From Unio delphinus (Eukaryota; Mollusca; Bivalvia; Unionida; Unionidae): DNA of 64,000 nucleotides. The position numbers were made by a program, and so were the translations under genes. Below the pieces are notes generated by a model. That model had not been told where the DNA came from. It saw nothing but the letters and a program-made list of their open reading frames with translations, and made no database searches. The stretch is taken from assembly GCA_029339505.1 (NCBI GenBank), contig JAQISU010000155.1, positions 15,019,501 through 15,083,500 of the forward strand. The letters are read 5' to 3'. Within the stretch, counting starts at the first letter, position 1. The number at the start of each line of letters is the position of its first letter. This document shows positions 39,401-53,400 of this stretch, in pieces.

Positions 39401-40244
39401 ATTCTGGGGATGACACAAAAGCTAAACAAGTCAGGGAACCCAAAACTATCTCTTGCAATAAATAATCATCCATTAGAAAATGTCAATCATGAAAGGCTTG
39501 TAGGTGTGTCCATAGATAATAATTTATTATGGAATGACCATATTGATAAGCTTTGTAAAACACTGTCATCCAAAATTGCCCTTCTCAGCAGAATCAAGAA
39601 ATATTTACCTATGGAAACTTGCAATCTATACTACAAGACGTATATTCTTCCAACAATGGATTACTGTTCTAATGTATGGGGAAACTGTGCTAAATCTGAG
39701 CTTGACAGGATTTATAAACTCCAGAAATGAGCAGCACGTGTAATTTTAGATACATCTGTTGACCATCCCTCAAAAGTATTGTTTATAGAACTCAAATGGT
39801 TCACAATATATGACAGGATAGATTTTCACAAGGCAGTTCTTTTATATAAATGTCTACATGGAACTGCACCAGAGTATCTTAAGGACTTATTCAGGCCTTT
39901 TTCAAAACAATACCAGTTGAGATCAATCTCACATGGAAACCTTCTAGTACCAAAACCAAGAACAGTGCAATTCAAAAAGAGTTTTCAATACTCTGGTACA
40001 GTTCTGTGGAATAAGCTTCCACTACATGTAAAATCGGCTGAAAATATTAGAGTATTTAAGAAGAGATATCAGGAGCATGCATGTGTTTCTAACAGATAAT
40101 GGAATTTAGTATTTTAATACGAAACATGCATATATAAGCACTAATTATTGCTTCTTCACACAATGTGCATTTGTTATACTTTCATTAAGAGGGCCTCAAG
40201 GGAGAATAGTCCTTGACTAATGAGTCACCCTCTATAAATAAAGA

Positions 40245-40285
<41 letters not shown>

Positions 40286-43200
40286 GTTAATCACATATCT
40301 AACACTTGGGTTCATAGTCATTGAGACCAGAATCACACATGCACGAAATGTATTGTCAGTGTGATTGTAATCAGTATGTAGCAATGGGATGTACTGTCAG
40401 TGTGATTGTAATCAGCATGTAGTCATGGGATGTATTGTCAGTGTGACTGTAATCAGCATGTAGCCATGGGATGTATTGTCAGTGTGACTGTAATCAGCAT
40501 GTAGCAATGGGATGTACTGTCAGTGTGATTGTAATCAGCATGTAGTCATGGGATGTATTGTCAGTGTGACTGTAATCAGCATGTAGCAATGAGATGTATT
40601 GTCAGTGTGACTGTAATCAGCATGTAGCAATGGGATGTACTGTCAGTGTGACTGTAATCAGCATGTAGCCATGAGATGTATTGTGTGTGTGTGTGTATAA
40701 TTAGAATTTTTAACATAGCTTTACATTTTTTTAGTCATATTGCTATGATGTCTGCAGTGAGGCTGTTTATTGTGATTTCTAACACAGGGGCATTATGCCG
40801 CAGAAATGTAGCATAATGTCCAACTCAGCCATATTATCCTGACACCAGTCCAACCAATCCTAGCACTACTAACCTCTTAATGCTGAGCGCCAAGCGAGGC
40901 AGCTGTTAGTACCATTTTTTCAAGTCTTTGTTATGACTAGGCCGAGGGCTCAACCAAGACAAGAGAATTAGTAAAATTATTATGTAGTACATTCAGTTTT
41001 TATTGCATTTAGAATAAACTAATCAATAATGAGTCAAAGTTAAAATGAAATGTGATTAGCATCAGCTGAGTGAATTTGAGTGAATTTAAAGCCAAGGTAT
41101 CAATAACTCTAGTCTAATAGTTTTGAGAAACTTAATATAGGTGGATTTCCTTTGTCTTAAAATTGAAAAAAAATCCCACTTTTTAAGTACATTTTTGTGT
41201 CTGTATGGTGTATTACTGTAGAATATACAATGAATTATGCAATTGAAGAAGTTAAAAAATTTTAATGTAGAAAAGTAATTATGGTAAAAACTTGTGTTAA
41301 CACATTAACCCTAAGCGACGACTTTACAGGGCATGAGGTAGTAGCCTAAAGATCTGTTGTGTCAAGGTCATGCATGATATGCTAAAGTGGGTGGTATTAT
41401 AGAAAGGTAGACAGATTTAGCTCAACAATGATACCAAATAATCTGGACATTTTAGTTGCACGACAAAATACAGAGAGAAAAACCTCAGTTTTTGGACCCT
41501 TCTTGTTTCACCCAAAAATTGCCCTTGGTTGGAATCCAAATTTGTGTCCAGATTTTAGACTTGATGACATCAGATCTTTGGCAGACCAGTCGGAACCGCA
41601 CAAAGACAGGTGAACCTGTGAAAAGAAAGTAGGGTAAGGTGGACATTTTGAATAAAGAGTCTTCTCCATGCGAAAATTATGGGTCTGTTAAGCAAAAAAA
41701 AAAATAGTCCAAACATTCACCTTCTACTCATGTGCTAGCAAACTAATCAATGAAAAACATTTTCTTGACCACAACTAGCCATTTGTCTAATGGAATATTG
41801 TTTGGAAGTGGATTTATTAGGGAGTATTCAGAAATAGTCCCCAAAATGTGTTTCCTACTCGCATTTCATGCGAAAAAGGCAAAAACCTACAGCGATTAAT
41901 GTGTTAATGAACACCACTCTCGAAATGGACACCTGTTCACAAAAAACAGAATTTCTCTTCTTGTCTTATCTTCACATTCCTATATAAGGTGCATAGAAGG
42001 GACACCTTTTCACCAAGGACAGCATGTCTATGCCTTTTTTTAAAATTTGACATTAATATACAGCCTTCAGTGATAGGACACTTGTTTTAAACCAAGGTCA
42101 GGATTCCTATATCCCTTTTTTAAAATTTGACATTCATATGCAGACTGCATAGAAGGGACACCTGTTTACAAAGCCTAATTTAATGGAAGCAAGACCAAAG
42201 TGGCTTAGTGGTTAGAGTGCAAGACTACTGACCAAAAGGCTGCAGGTTTGAACCCTACCTTCACCTGATAATGATTTGGTTTCTAAAATGTTCCTTTGGG
42301 CTCTTTTCTTCTTATGGCCTTGGCATTAAAGTGTACTTGTGCTGCTGTATAGCAAAACATCAAAGCAAACCAAATCCTAACATTTACTAGATTGTAGAAG
42401 GGTTTTCAAAGTGTTTTCATAAGTTTTTTTTAATTTGTTATGGCTATCAATGTAGGGGAAATTAAATATCATTTAATCGTAAACATATGACTTATGGTGA
42501 AGAACATTGTTGATTGACACAATAGCTTTAATATTCACGGCACATAACATTGTACATTGATAAAACAGCTTTAATATGCTCAGCTCAGACATTGTGTGGC
42601 ATATTATTTAGGTCCTAAATCAATTAAATCCCTAGTTATTGAATTTAATGTTTAATCACAATTATGACTGTATTATTCATTCATCCTTTTCCCTTTAAAT
42701 GCATTTTTGAGTAACATTTCTGCTTTGGTTGTTACTTAGAGTTTTAAATAAATTTGGACTATTATGCTAATTCTGCTTGTACAGTATCAGACTTTAGTAT
42801 TTTTTAAGAATTTATTGAGGTCGGAACAAATTGAATTAAAGTAGCCTAAGTGACTTTTTGTTAAGTATGCAGGAATAATCACCAGTGGGTTGCAGGATTG
42901 AATCTTGTGAATGCCATCTCAAATTACAAGGCACTTTAATCTAATTGCCTGAGCACTGTACAGTGATTCATTTGCTGATGTGTCAGTTTATTTCATTTCT
43001 TAACTGTAAGTCAAGCTGCAAATTGATGTATATTTGAAATTGATAACCAGTTTGAAATTTTGAAGTTTTGGATACTTTCACACTTGGATTACTATGGTTA
43101 TAATATATACTATTATTTCAGCACAGTCATATGTGCTTTGAACAATTATTACATTATTGTATGATAAACTATTTTGTTTATAGTATTGAAACTTTAGTGA

Positions 43201-46200
43201 TATTAAATCAATATGAAACAGAAATACAATAATCTTTAGTAATATGAAGTATGATTGGTAAATAAATTATCATCAGATATCAAATCAAATATCAAATTTT
43301 TGTATGTCTTCATATCAAATGTTCATGTTATATATGAAATTTGTGAAGAAAGGCTAATAAAAACATGATAAGATGCAATATATTTTGTGATTGTTACCTA
43401 TCAGTACTTTTGTGTATCAATTTCCTTTATCTTGACCAGAAAACTATACTTTTTATTTATTTATAATAGCTTTTGCTATTGATTTTAATGATATCATAAT
43501 TGTTATACAAATACAATGTACATTTACTCTCAATATCATGCATACCTGTATAGTTATTATCAATAATCCAAAGCCCCATCAGATTCCTAGATTAGAAAAC
43601 TATAATTTATATAAATGAATATAGCTGTATTATATCTTGTTGTAGTTCAGTTCATTTTATATTTAAACTCTTCTCAAGTTTTGATGATGAAATTGACTCA
43701 TTTTGCTTCATTGTCAATGATATGATGTCTCATACACAGCAGTACACTGAGACCTGTTTTTTAATGGAAATTTAAGATAATATAGTTTTTTAACAGGTTT
43801 CATTGTATACAGGTAAACTTTGTAAACACTGGGTTCTTAACTATATTTCCTTTATGAGCATTCATCATACATAAAGAGGTGATCAGTCTAGTAAGTCCAA
43901 TTATATGTTATATTGTGATGCATTTGAAATATGAAGATTCTGAAAATTTGAAAGCTCGTACTCCCTTATGGCACCTCTATATAAAGTGATACCTTTTATA
44001 AATAATATTTGACCATAGACCCCCTTTCATTATTTAATACCAGTATTGTGCATAACATAGGCCAGTATAAAGTGACCTCATCTATAATGCAGTCCATGTT
44101 TAAAGTCCCCATAAACAGCATTGTAGTGAGACTATTTTCTGTTCTTCTACTTTGTCAGTTTTTATGAACTTATGCAATTGTCAAAGTCTATAGTTACTGT
44201 ATTACTATGATATGGACTTTCTTAATGTTATTTCTTGCATGACTACTTTTTTAAAAAGATTATCTGAGAAGATTACAAATAAGATTGATTACATAAAAAA
44301 TATTGACAATGTTATAAGAAACATATATGGTAGTAATATATCGTTTTATTTTTATAACACTGTAAGTTTCAAAATTTGCACATTATTGAACAAAGGTGGA
44401 TGAAAAGGATGATTAAAATAATTTTTTTTATAATCACATATTACCTGAATAAACATTATCTGAGCTTAAACATTGGATACTTAATTGCATGTTGAATAAT
44501 TAACAGGTCATGTGACAAGTACAGCCTAGGAGTCATCACCCCACATGAATTTCGCACTGCCTTAGAGAAGAGACTGGGTTACCCAATGTCAGAAAAGCAA
44601 TGGGAACAGTTGAAAGAGGATGTTGGTCAAGATGCTGATGGTCTTGTACCCTACCTGACATTCTTGCAGATGTTTGACATAGTGTAAGTCTCAAACTCTG
44701 TTTCCTTAGTCTAGGAGATAGAGGGACTATTGCTAATGTAATGTAATGTAATGTAATGTAATGAATAGTTACATAATATAATATAATATAATATAATATA
44801 ATATAATATAATATAATATAATATAATATAATATAATATAATATAATATAATATAATATAATATAATATAATATAATATAATATAATATAATATAATATA
44901 ATATAAAACCTCATGTGAAAATCATGGGGTACCTACCATACATGCTTACATGCTTAGTCAGATCCAACTGTAAAATTCATTGATACAGATCTGCTGTCAC
45001 AAAATATACTGGCATATCTGGGTCTATACAGCTTGCTGGGAGTATCATTGGAGCAAACAACATAGACCCTGATATGCCAGTATATTTTGTGCCAGCAGAT
45101 CAGGGTCAATATTTTTTTCTACTGGCAAACTGCAGAGACACAGATCTGCTGGCGTATCATTTGATGGCCGATCTGAGTTGGTGCACTTTGCAGTAGGACT
45201 GGTATAAGCAGGTATGGTCATAGATATGTCTCAGTGTTTTGCATTACACCTAAAGACACCAAAATTTGATTTGAAACCATGCCATCAAGACTCCATCACG
45301 ATTATCAAATAATTATCTCAAAGATGGTGGATTTTTACATTCTTTTTTAAGAAAAAGACCTAGTGCCTTGCCTGGACATTCTTTTGGCAGCAGTACACTT
45401 GATTTGCATGATAAAAGTACAGTGTTTGATGCTTGTTTCTAAGTGAATGCATTACATAGTTGTTCCCATCAGAAATCAATGGCTTCTTCCAGGTTTAGTT
45501 GATTCATCTAACTACTAAATTTTTGCCATCTCTAGTCTTTATTAAAATGCAAAGCATCCTATATGGACAATGTTGATCCAGGTACAAAAAAATCATGTTC
45601 GGAACAAGAGTACACGGATGTAAATTTGAATCAGTTTGTAGAGGAAAATTCAAACGTGAACAAAAATTATTTTTTGTCATGGGTGCTTTTCTTTGCAAGG
45701 CTAGAAATAGCTCTAAAGGTAGTCAGCTCCTAAAATTATATATTTTGGCTAAACGGAGAGGGGTCCCTGAGTGGCCGAGTCGTCTAAAGCATTGTCCATT
45801 ATGGACCACTGCCATCTCACCTCTGTCTGTGTGGGTTCGAGTCTAAGATCTGGCTAATTTAGTTATGTGAGAAAGCTTGCCAGTAGCTTCTCGTGGGTCG
45901 GTGGTTCTTTCCGGGGGTTGTCCGGGTTCTTCCTTCACCATTAATACTGGCCGCCATGTATAGCCTATATTGTGCTGAAAAATGGCGTTAAACCATAAAA
46001 AAACAAAAAAACAAGCAAAACATAGACCACTCACAGTGTTTATTATTCGGTAATTCAGTTGAGAGCAAAAATTATCTCCACTATGAAGTATTTAATGTTT
46101 GTATCTTCATGATACTAGAAACCCCTTTAGGTTTTAAATAGAAGCATACAATATTGTTTTCCCCTAGAAAATTTGCATTTTGAGTTTTTGAAATGCAAAA

Positions 46201-47373
46201 ATCTTGGACATTTTAAAATAGTTTTGTCATAAAACTGCGTTATGATCTTGGATTTAAAAGCAGCAAAATATTGCTGTATTATTTTACAAATTTCTTATTC
46301 CCAAATCTTGCAAAGTAATAAATTATTAAGTCATTGTCAAAATTTCATTAGAAAGGTGCAATCATGTGAGATCCAATATATATTTTATATTGTATTTCCT
46401 GATTTCTATTTACCTCTGAGATGATCAAAGGCACCAGTCATTTAAAACTAACAGTGTCAGCCATAGATCAGATTCATTATATAAATGCACTATTGTAAGC
46501 AGCCATCTGCTTAATACTTCAGCAATGAATTATATGCAGTATTCTGTTGTCAGATGGTAGTTGTCTTGAGAGACCACTTTTTGTTGGTGGAATGGATGGT
46601 CTCTCAAAACATGATTTATTGTATCATATTTCATTTCTATTAGTATATTTTTCTATCTGCCTTAAATTTTTTTTTTTACAAACAAATTATTTTAGTTCAG
46701 ATATCAGTGATAATGTTATTGCCTGATCTAGTTGTTTTTATTTGAGATATGGCAGATACCAGGTATGCACATGGATGAAGGTCAGTCTTAATGCTACTGT
46801 TGGCTGTAGTTTTCAACTGAAGATGGCTCTAGTGGTCAATGTGGTTAGACTGTCTGCCTCACATGTGGGAGTTTAAACCTCGGCTGAGCCATTCTAAAGA
46901 CTTATAAAAATGGTACTAACACCCGCCTCACTTAGTGCTCAGCATTAACTGGTTTGTGTTTGGACTCGTCAACCTGGTGTCAGGATAATGTGATTGGGTG
47001 GAACATGATGCTACATGTCTGCAGCATGATACCCCAGTGTATGACATTACTATAAACTGCCACACTGCAGATTTTGATATGACCGAAAAATTGTTAAAGC
47101 TACATTAAAAAGATCCAAGCCATTCACAATTTCAATTCACATGAGACAAGGCAGACACAAAATGGTCTATGCTGATGGATTAAGGTCAGTCATAACACTA
47201 ATGTCTGATCTAGTTTTATTCACCTGAGATAAGGTAGACACTATAGATAGTGAATTATCAGGATTAGTACTACTGAGGAAATTATATAGGACAATCAGAA
47301 TACACTCAGTTTTGATTATATTTTCTACAGCTGAACCTGTATAATGATCTAGTAGTAACATAGTTACTTAAGG

Positions 47374-47420
<47 letters not shown>

Positions 47421-47454
47421 GTTTTCTATTATTATTATTATATTTATTATTATC

Positions 47455-47496
<42 letters not shown>

Positions 47497-50400
47497 CTAT
47501 TTATTAATCTTTTAATAGTAGATGTTTTACTTTTAAAAAGCAGCATTAATTACTCTGTTGCTTAAAACATTCAATAGGCCTGGTGCTTGGAATCAGAAAC
47601 AGGAGGGTCCAATACAAGTTGCTGTGATAACGCAAGCTGAAAGACCTGTTCCACCTCAAGTAGAGAGATTAAAGGAGAAAGCACAAGAAACAATGGTACC
47701 ACCAGAAGTTTCACCAAGAGATGCAGAGAAAGATAAAAATAGATCACTTGCAGAGGTATGTAAAAGATCACAGGTTAAAGTAGAGTTTATAATATTTCTG
47801 TAATAGAATTACTTATGTGCACTACACATTGTACCATTAGATTACTTGTGTACACTACATATTGTACCATTAGATTATTTGTGTACACTACATATTGTAC
47901 CATTAGATTACTTATGTGCACTACATATTGTACCATCAGATTACTTGTGTACACTACATATTGTACCATCAGATTACTTGTGTACACTACATATTGTACC
48001 ATTAGATTACTTGTGTACACTACATATTGTACCATTAGATTACCTATGTGCACGACATATTGTACCATTAGATTACTTGTGTACACTACATATTGTACCA
48101 TTAGATTACTTGTGTGCACTACATATTGTACCATCAGATTACTTGTGTACACTACATATTGTACCATCAGATTACTTGTGTACACTACATATTGTACCAT
48201 CAGATTACTTGTGTGCGCTACATATTGTACCATTAGATTACTTGTGTACACTACATATTGTACCATTATAGATTACTTGTGTACACTACATATTGTACCA
48301 TCAGATTACTTGTGTACACTACATATTGTACCATCAGATTACTTGTGTGCACTACATATTGTACCATTAGATTACTTCTGGACACTAAATTTTATGCCAT
48401 CAAGATGGATCATTGGATTACTTGTGGGCACTACTTGTTGTGCTGTGAAGATTGATAATTAAGTTACTTATAAGCACTAATGTTAGGTCATACAGACTGA
48501 TCATTAGGTTACTTGTGAGCATTACACATTGTGCCATTAGATTACTTGTTAGCACTTAATGTTATGCCATAAAGACTGATCATTAGATTACTTGTTAGCA
48601 CTTAATGTTATGCCATAAAGACTGATCATTAGATTACTTGTTAGCACTTAATGTTATGCCATAAAGACTGATCATTAGATTACTTGTTAGCACTTAATGT
48701 TATGCCATAAAGACTGATCATTAGATTACTTGTTAGCACTTAATGTTATGCCATAAAGACTGATCATTAGATTACTTGTTAGCACTTAATGTTATGCCAT
48801 AAAGACTGATCATTAGATTACTTGTTAGCACTTAATGTTATGCCATAAAGATTGATCATTATTTTACTAATGTTGTGCTGTCAAGATTGATCATTATTTT
48901 ACTAATGTTGTGCTGTCAAGATTGATCATTATTTTACTAATGTTGTGCTGTAAAGATTAATCATTATTTTACTAATGTTGTGCTGTAAAGATTGATCATT
49001 ATTTTACTAATGTTGTGCTGTCAAGATTGATCATTATTTTACTAATGTTGTGCTGTAAAGATTGATCATTATTTTACTAATGTTGTGCTGTAAAGATTGA
49101 TCATTATTTTACTAATGTTGTGCTGTCAAGATTGATCATTATTTTACTAATGTTGTGCTGTCAAGATTGATCATTATTTTACTAATGTTGTGCTGTAAAG
49201 ATTAATCATTATTTTACTAATGTTGTGCTGTCAAGATTGATCATTATTTTACTAATGTTGTGCTGTCAAGATTGATCATTATTTTACTAATGTTGTGCTG
49301 TCAAGATTGATCATTAGGTTACTTGTTATCATTATACATTGTGCCATTAGATTACTTGTGAGCACTAAATGTTGTACTGTAAAGACTGATCATTAGATTA
49401 CTTGTGAGCACTAAATGTTGTACTGTAAAGACTGATCATTAGATTACTTGTGAGCACTAAATGTTGTGCTGTAAAGACTGATCATTAGATTACTTGTGAG
49501 CACTAAATGTTGTGCTGTAAAGACTGATCATTAGATTACTTGTGAGCACTAAATGTTGTACTGTAAAGACTGATCATTAGATTACTTGTGAGCACTAAAT
49601 GTTGTACTGTAAAGACTGATCATTAGATTACTTGTGAGCACTAAATTTTGTGCTGTAAAGACTGATCATTAGATTACTTGTGAGCACTAAATGTTGTGCT
49701 GTAAAGACTGATCATTAGATTACTTGTGAGCACTAAATTTTGTGCTGTAAAGACTGATCATTAGATTACTTGTGAGCACTAAATGTTGTGCTGTAAAGAC
49801 TGATCATTAGATTACTTGTGAGCACTAAATTTTGTGCTGTAAAGATTATTATTTTACTAATGTTGTGCTGTAAAGACTGACCATTAGATTACTTGTAAAC
49901 ACTAAATGTTGTGCTGTAAAGATTGATCATTATTTTACTAATGTTGTGCTGTAAAGACTGATCATGAGATTACTTGTGAGCACTAAATGGTATGCCATAA
50001 GGATTTGAAAATTAGATAACTTGTGAGCAATACATAATGCACTCCAAATATTGATCATTAAATTTGAGTTGTAGATTAAATTTCATACTCTGATGTTTCA
50101 AACTCTGTGATGTAACAAGGAATATACCCCATATACTGACTATTAAAACAAGTCCATTTGTAAAACTGCATAGACCTCGATCTGCCATCGCATAAGATGC
50201 CAGCAGATTGGATCTCTGCAGCTTATTATAAATGAACAGTTTAGCAAATAACATAAACCTTTGATTTGCTGGCATATTATGTGTTGGCTTGTGTTGTTCA
50301 CAGTTGTACATAGACATGGCACACTGTTGTCTGTCACTGTTTCATCAATGAATTACATATTATGGCTGAATGAGAAACTAGGCACATTTTTACAGCATAT

Positions 50401-53400
50401 TTTCACACATAAGTTAGTGCAAACTGCACAGAACAAGGGCAGTTTTTTAAAAAACAACTTGGCATGCACTGAAACTGTTTTTGTTTCATATATTAATCAA
50501 AAGGAAATAAAATATTAGAAACATTATGTTTATTGTAACATGTTTTCTAACCTGTACCTGAGCAATTATTTTTACATAAAGTTATCAGTACTGTTAGCTT
50601 CTATGACAGTTTTAAAGTCACCCCTGAAATCTCTAGCAGTTTCCACTCCATTTCCACCCTAAAATGATTTTCAATAGGATTCCTAATCTCCATTCCTTAA
50701 TGTAGGTTATAAAGGGATGCCTGAAAATGCTTATAATATTTAAGAATAATGAGGTTTAAAGCTGACAAGAAAAGGAAACATATCACATCGTTTTCAAAAG
50801 TGCTATAAGTTGTGTTATTGAATAGTGATGCAATAAAATCAATAGCCTATATCCCCAGTGATGTCTTTTCACAAGCAATTCAATGAACAATTTTTTGATC
50901 AAATATGTATTAGAAGACCAACTTTTCATAAAGAATCACAAGACTTTAAATTCAAGATAAAAATGAAGATAAAAAATTTGTGAGTTAATCTGTCATAGAC
51001 TGAATTGTTTTTGTGATACAACAATTTCTTGCTTTTAGTCTTATGATGTTTTCATAGTGTTTCAATTCTTTCCAGCTGACATTTGGTTTCTTCTTAAGCA
51101 CTTGTGGAGTTTATACAGATTTAATAGTACATCATAAATGTGAAAACATGTGACATAAGCTGGACATCAAATTAGTAGATTTCAAAATTTGATCAGTTAA
51201 TTGGTTTCTAATCCTATTGGATTTCTTATTAATATTACTGTTACATGTTTTTAGGGGGATTAAAAGCAAAAGAAGTGCTAGTTTTGCCATAATATGTATT
51301 GTCTTCTTATTATAATAAAACAGTAGGTTTTTAACATGAAGCAGATTCTGATATTAATGTTATAATAATACATGTAATTACTTAATTGTTATTTAAATGA
51401 AAAAGGAAGATTTGTATATTTCTTAAGTTCACCTGCAAAGATTTTTAAAAAAATCCACAAGCATTTTTAGTTTCCTTTAGAAGTTTTTTTCTTAATGTCG
51501 ACTTATTACATCCATTGTGATTAAAAACTTTTACACTTTAAGCAGGCTGTCAATAGTTTTCAAGTCTAGATTTATCCTGTGTGATGGTGTTTGCATCAAT
51601 AGTTTTCAAGTCTAGATTTACCCTATGTGATGGTGTTTGCATCAACAGTTTTGAAGTCTAGATATACCCTATGTGATGGTGTTTGCATCAACAGTTTTGA
51701 AGTCTAGATTTACCCTATGTGATGGTGTTTGCATCAACAGTTTTGAAGTCTAGATTTACCCTATGTGATGGTGTTTGCATCAACAGTTTTGAAGTCTAGA
51801 TATACCCTATGTGATGGTGTTTGCATCCATAGTTTTCAAGTCTAGATTTACCCTATGTGATGGTGTTTGCATCAATAGTTTTCAAGTCTAGTTATTCCCT
51901 ATGTGATGGTGTTTGCATCAATAGTTTTCAAGTCTAGATTTACCCTATGTGATGGTGTTTGCATCAATAGTTTTCAAGTTGATTTACCCTATGTAATGGT
52001 GTTTGCATCAACAGTTTCGAAGTCTAGATTTACCCTATGTGATGGTGTTTACATCGATAGTTTTCCAGTCTAGTTATACCCTGCATGATGGTGTTTGCAT
52101 CAATAGTTTTCAAGTCTAGATTTACACTATGTGATGGTGTTTGCATACATCAGGTGAAATCATTTATTTCCCAGTGTTCTACTTCTATCACAAAATCATC
52201 TTTGCATGAAATAAACAATCCAAACTCAAGACCTTTATTATGCTCATGCATTAAGATAAACTCTGACTTCCAAGAATGAGAACTGTCCATAAATATTCAT
52301 ATTGAAATATCCAGAAGAATGCAATAATATTTAAATAAGAGGCAATATCAAAATGTTAATGCAAGTGTCGCTGCCAGAATAATTTTTGATTGGTCTCTCC
52401 TTTTAATCTCACAGCCAGAAGTTGGCCAGTGTGTTAATGAAAGACACATGAACCACCATGAACCACTTTTCATCCCTTTACACGTAAAACATTTTAATAA
52501 ATATCCTACCTTTGGTTTTTGACTCTAATTACAACAATAAGACAATCAATTTACAGCTGATTGTTGCATACATGTCAGCTATTTTGTAAGAATATTTAAT
52601 AAGATACTGACCGTAGATCATTGTTGCACTGGTTGACTGGTTTCTTACTGTGTGAACAGAATGAAAAATTATGGCCAATGTTTAATTTTCTGAAATGGTA
52701 GATTTCATCCCTAACATAGTATGTCAGGTAGATGACCTTTAGAACAATATTCTGTTCTACCTTGAAGTTCCAAATTTTGAGGGCAAAGTTTAATTCCTAT
52801 TTAATTTTACCTTAATTATAGAGGGACTTAATTTTTACCTTAATTATAGAGGGACTTAAATTTTACCTTAATTATAGAGGGACTTAAATTTTACCTTAAT
52901 TATAGAGAGACTTAAATGTTACCTTAATTATAGAGGGACTTAAATGTTGCCTTAATTATAGAGGGACTTAAATTTTACATTAATTATAGAGGGACTTAAT
53001 TTTTACCTTAATTATAGAGGGACTTAAATTTTACCTTAATTATAGAGGGACTTAAATTTTACCTTAATTATAGAGAGACTTAAATGTTACCTTAATTATA
53101 GAGGGACTTAAATGTTGCCTTAATTATAGAGGGACTTAAATTTTACATTAATTATAGAGGGACTTAATTTTTACCTTAATTATAGAGGGACTTAAATTTT
53201 ACATTAATTATAGAGGGACTTAAATTTTACTTTAATTATAGAGGGACTTAAATTTTACATTAATTATAGAGGGACTTAATTTTTACCTTAATTATAGAGG
53301 GACTTAAATGTTACCTTAATTACAGAGGGACTTAAATGTTACCTTAATTATAGAGGGACTTAAATGTTACCTTAATTGTAGAGGGACTTAAATTTTACAT

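Larger units (their letters stand above)
36430..40284 (+). mobile_element. CR1/L2-type LINE (Jockey group), 5'-truncated, inactivated
   Basis: Non-LTR retrotransposon with the end of ORF1, a damaged ORF2 (endonuclease plus reverse transcriptase), a short 3' untranslated region and an (ATT)n tail rather than poly(A). The tail is preceded by TGAGTCACCCTCTATAAATA, which fits CR1/L2-type 3' ends. It lies in intron 10, in the same orientation as the host gene, about 100 nt past the exon 10 donor. No target duplication could be defined. Confidence 0.88.

Noticed and set aside
45758..45850. Possible tRNA gene (A and B boxes)
   Set aside because: The boxes belong to the head of a SINE with a family-specific body and tail; no cloverleaf with closing acceptor stem. 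The same applies at 42188 and 46821.
47787..48462. Overlapping open frames of 141-215 codons on both strands
   Set aside because: All derive from the 33-bp minisatellite. No coding start or splice context was found, and several frames are open simultaneously.
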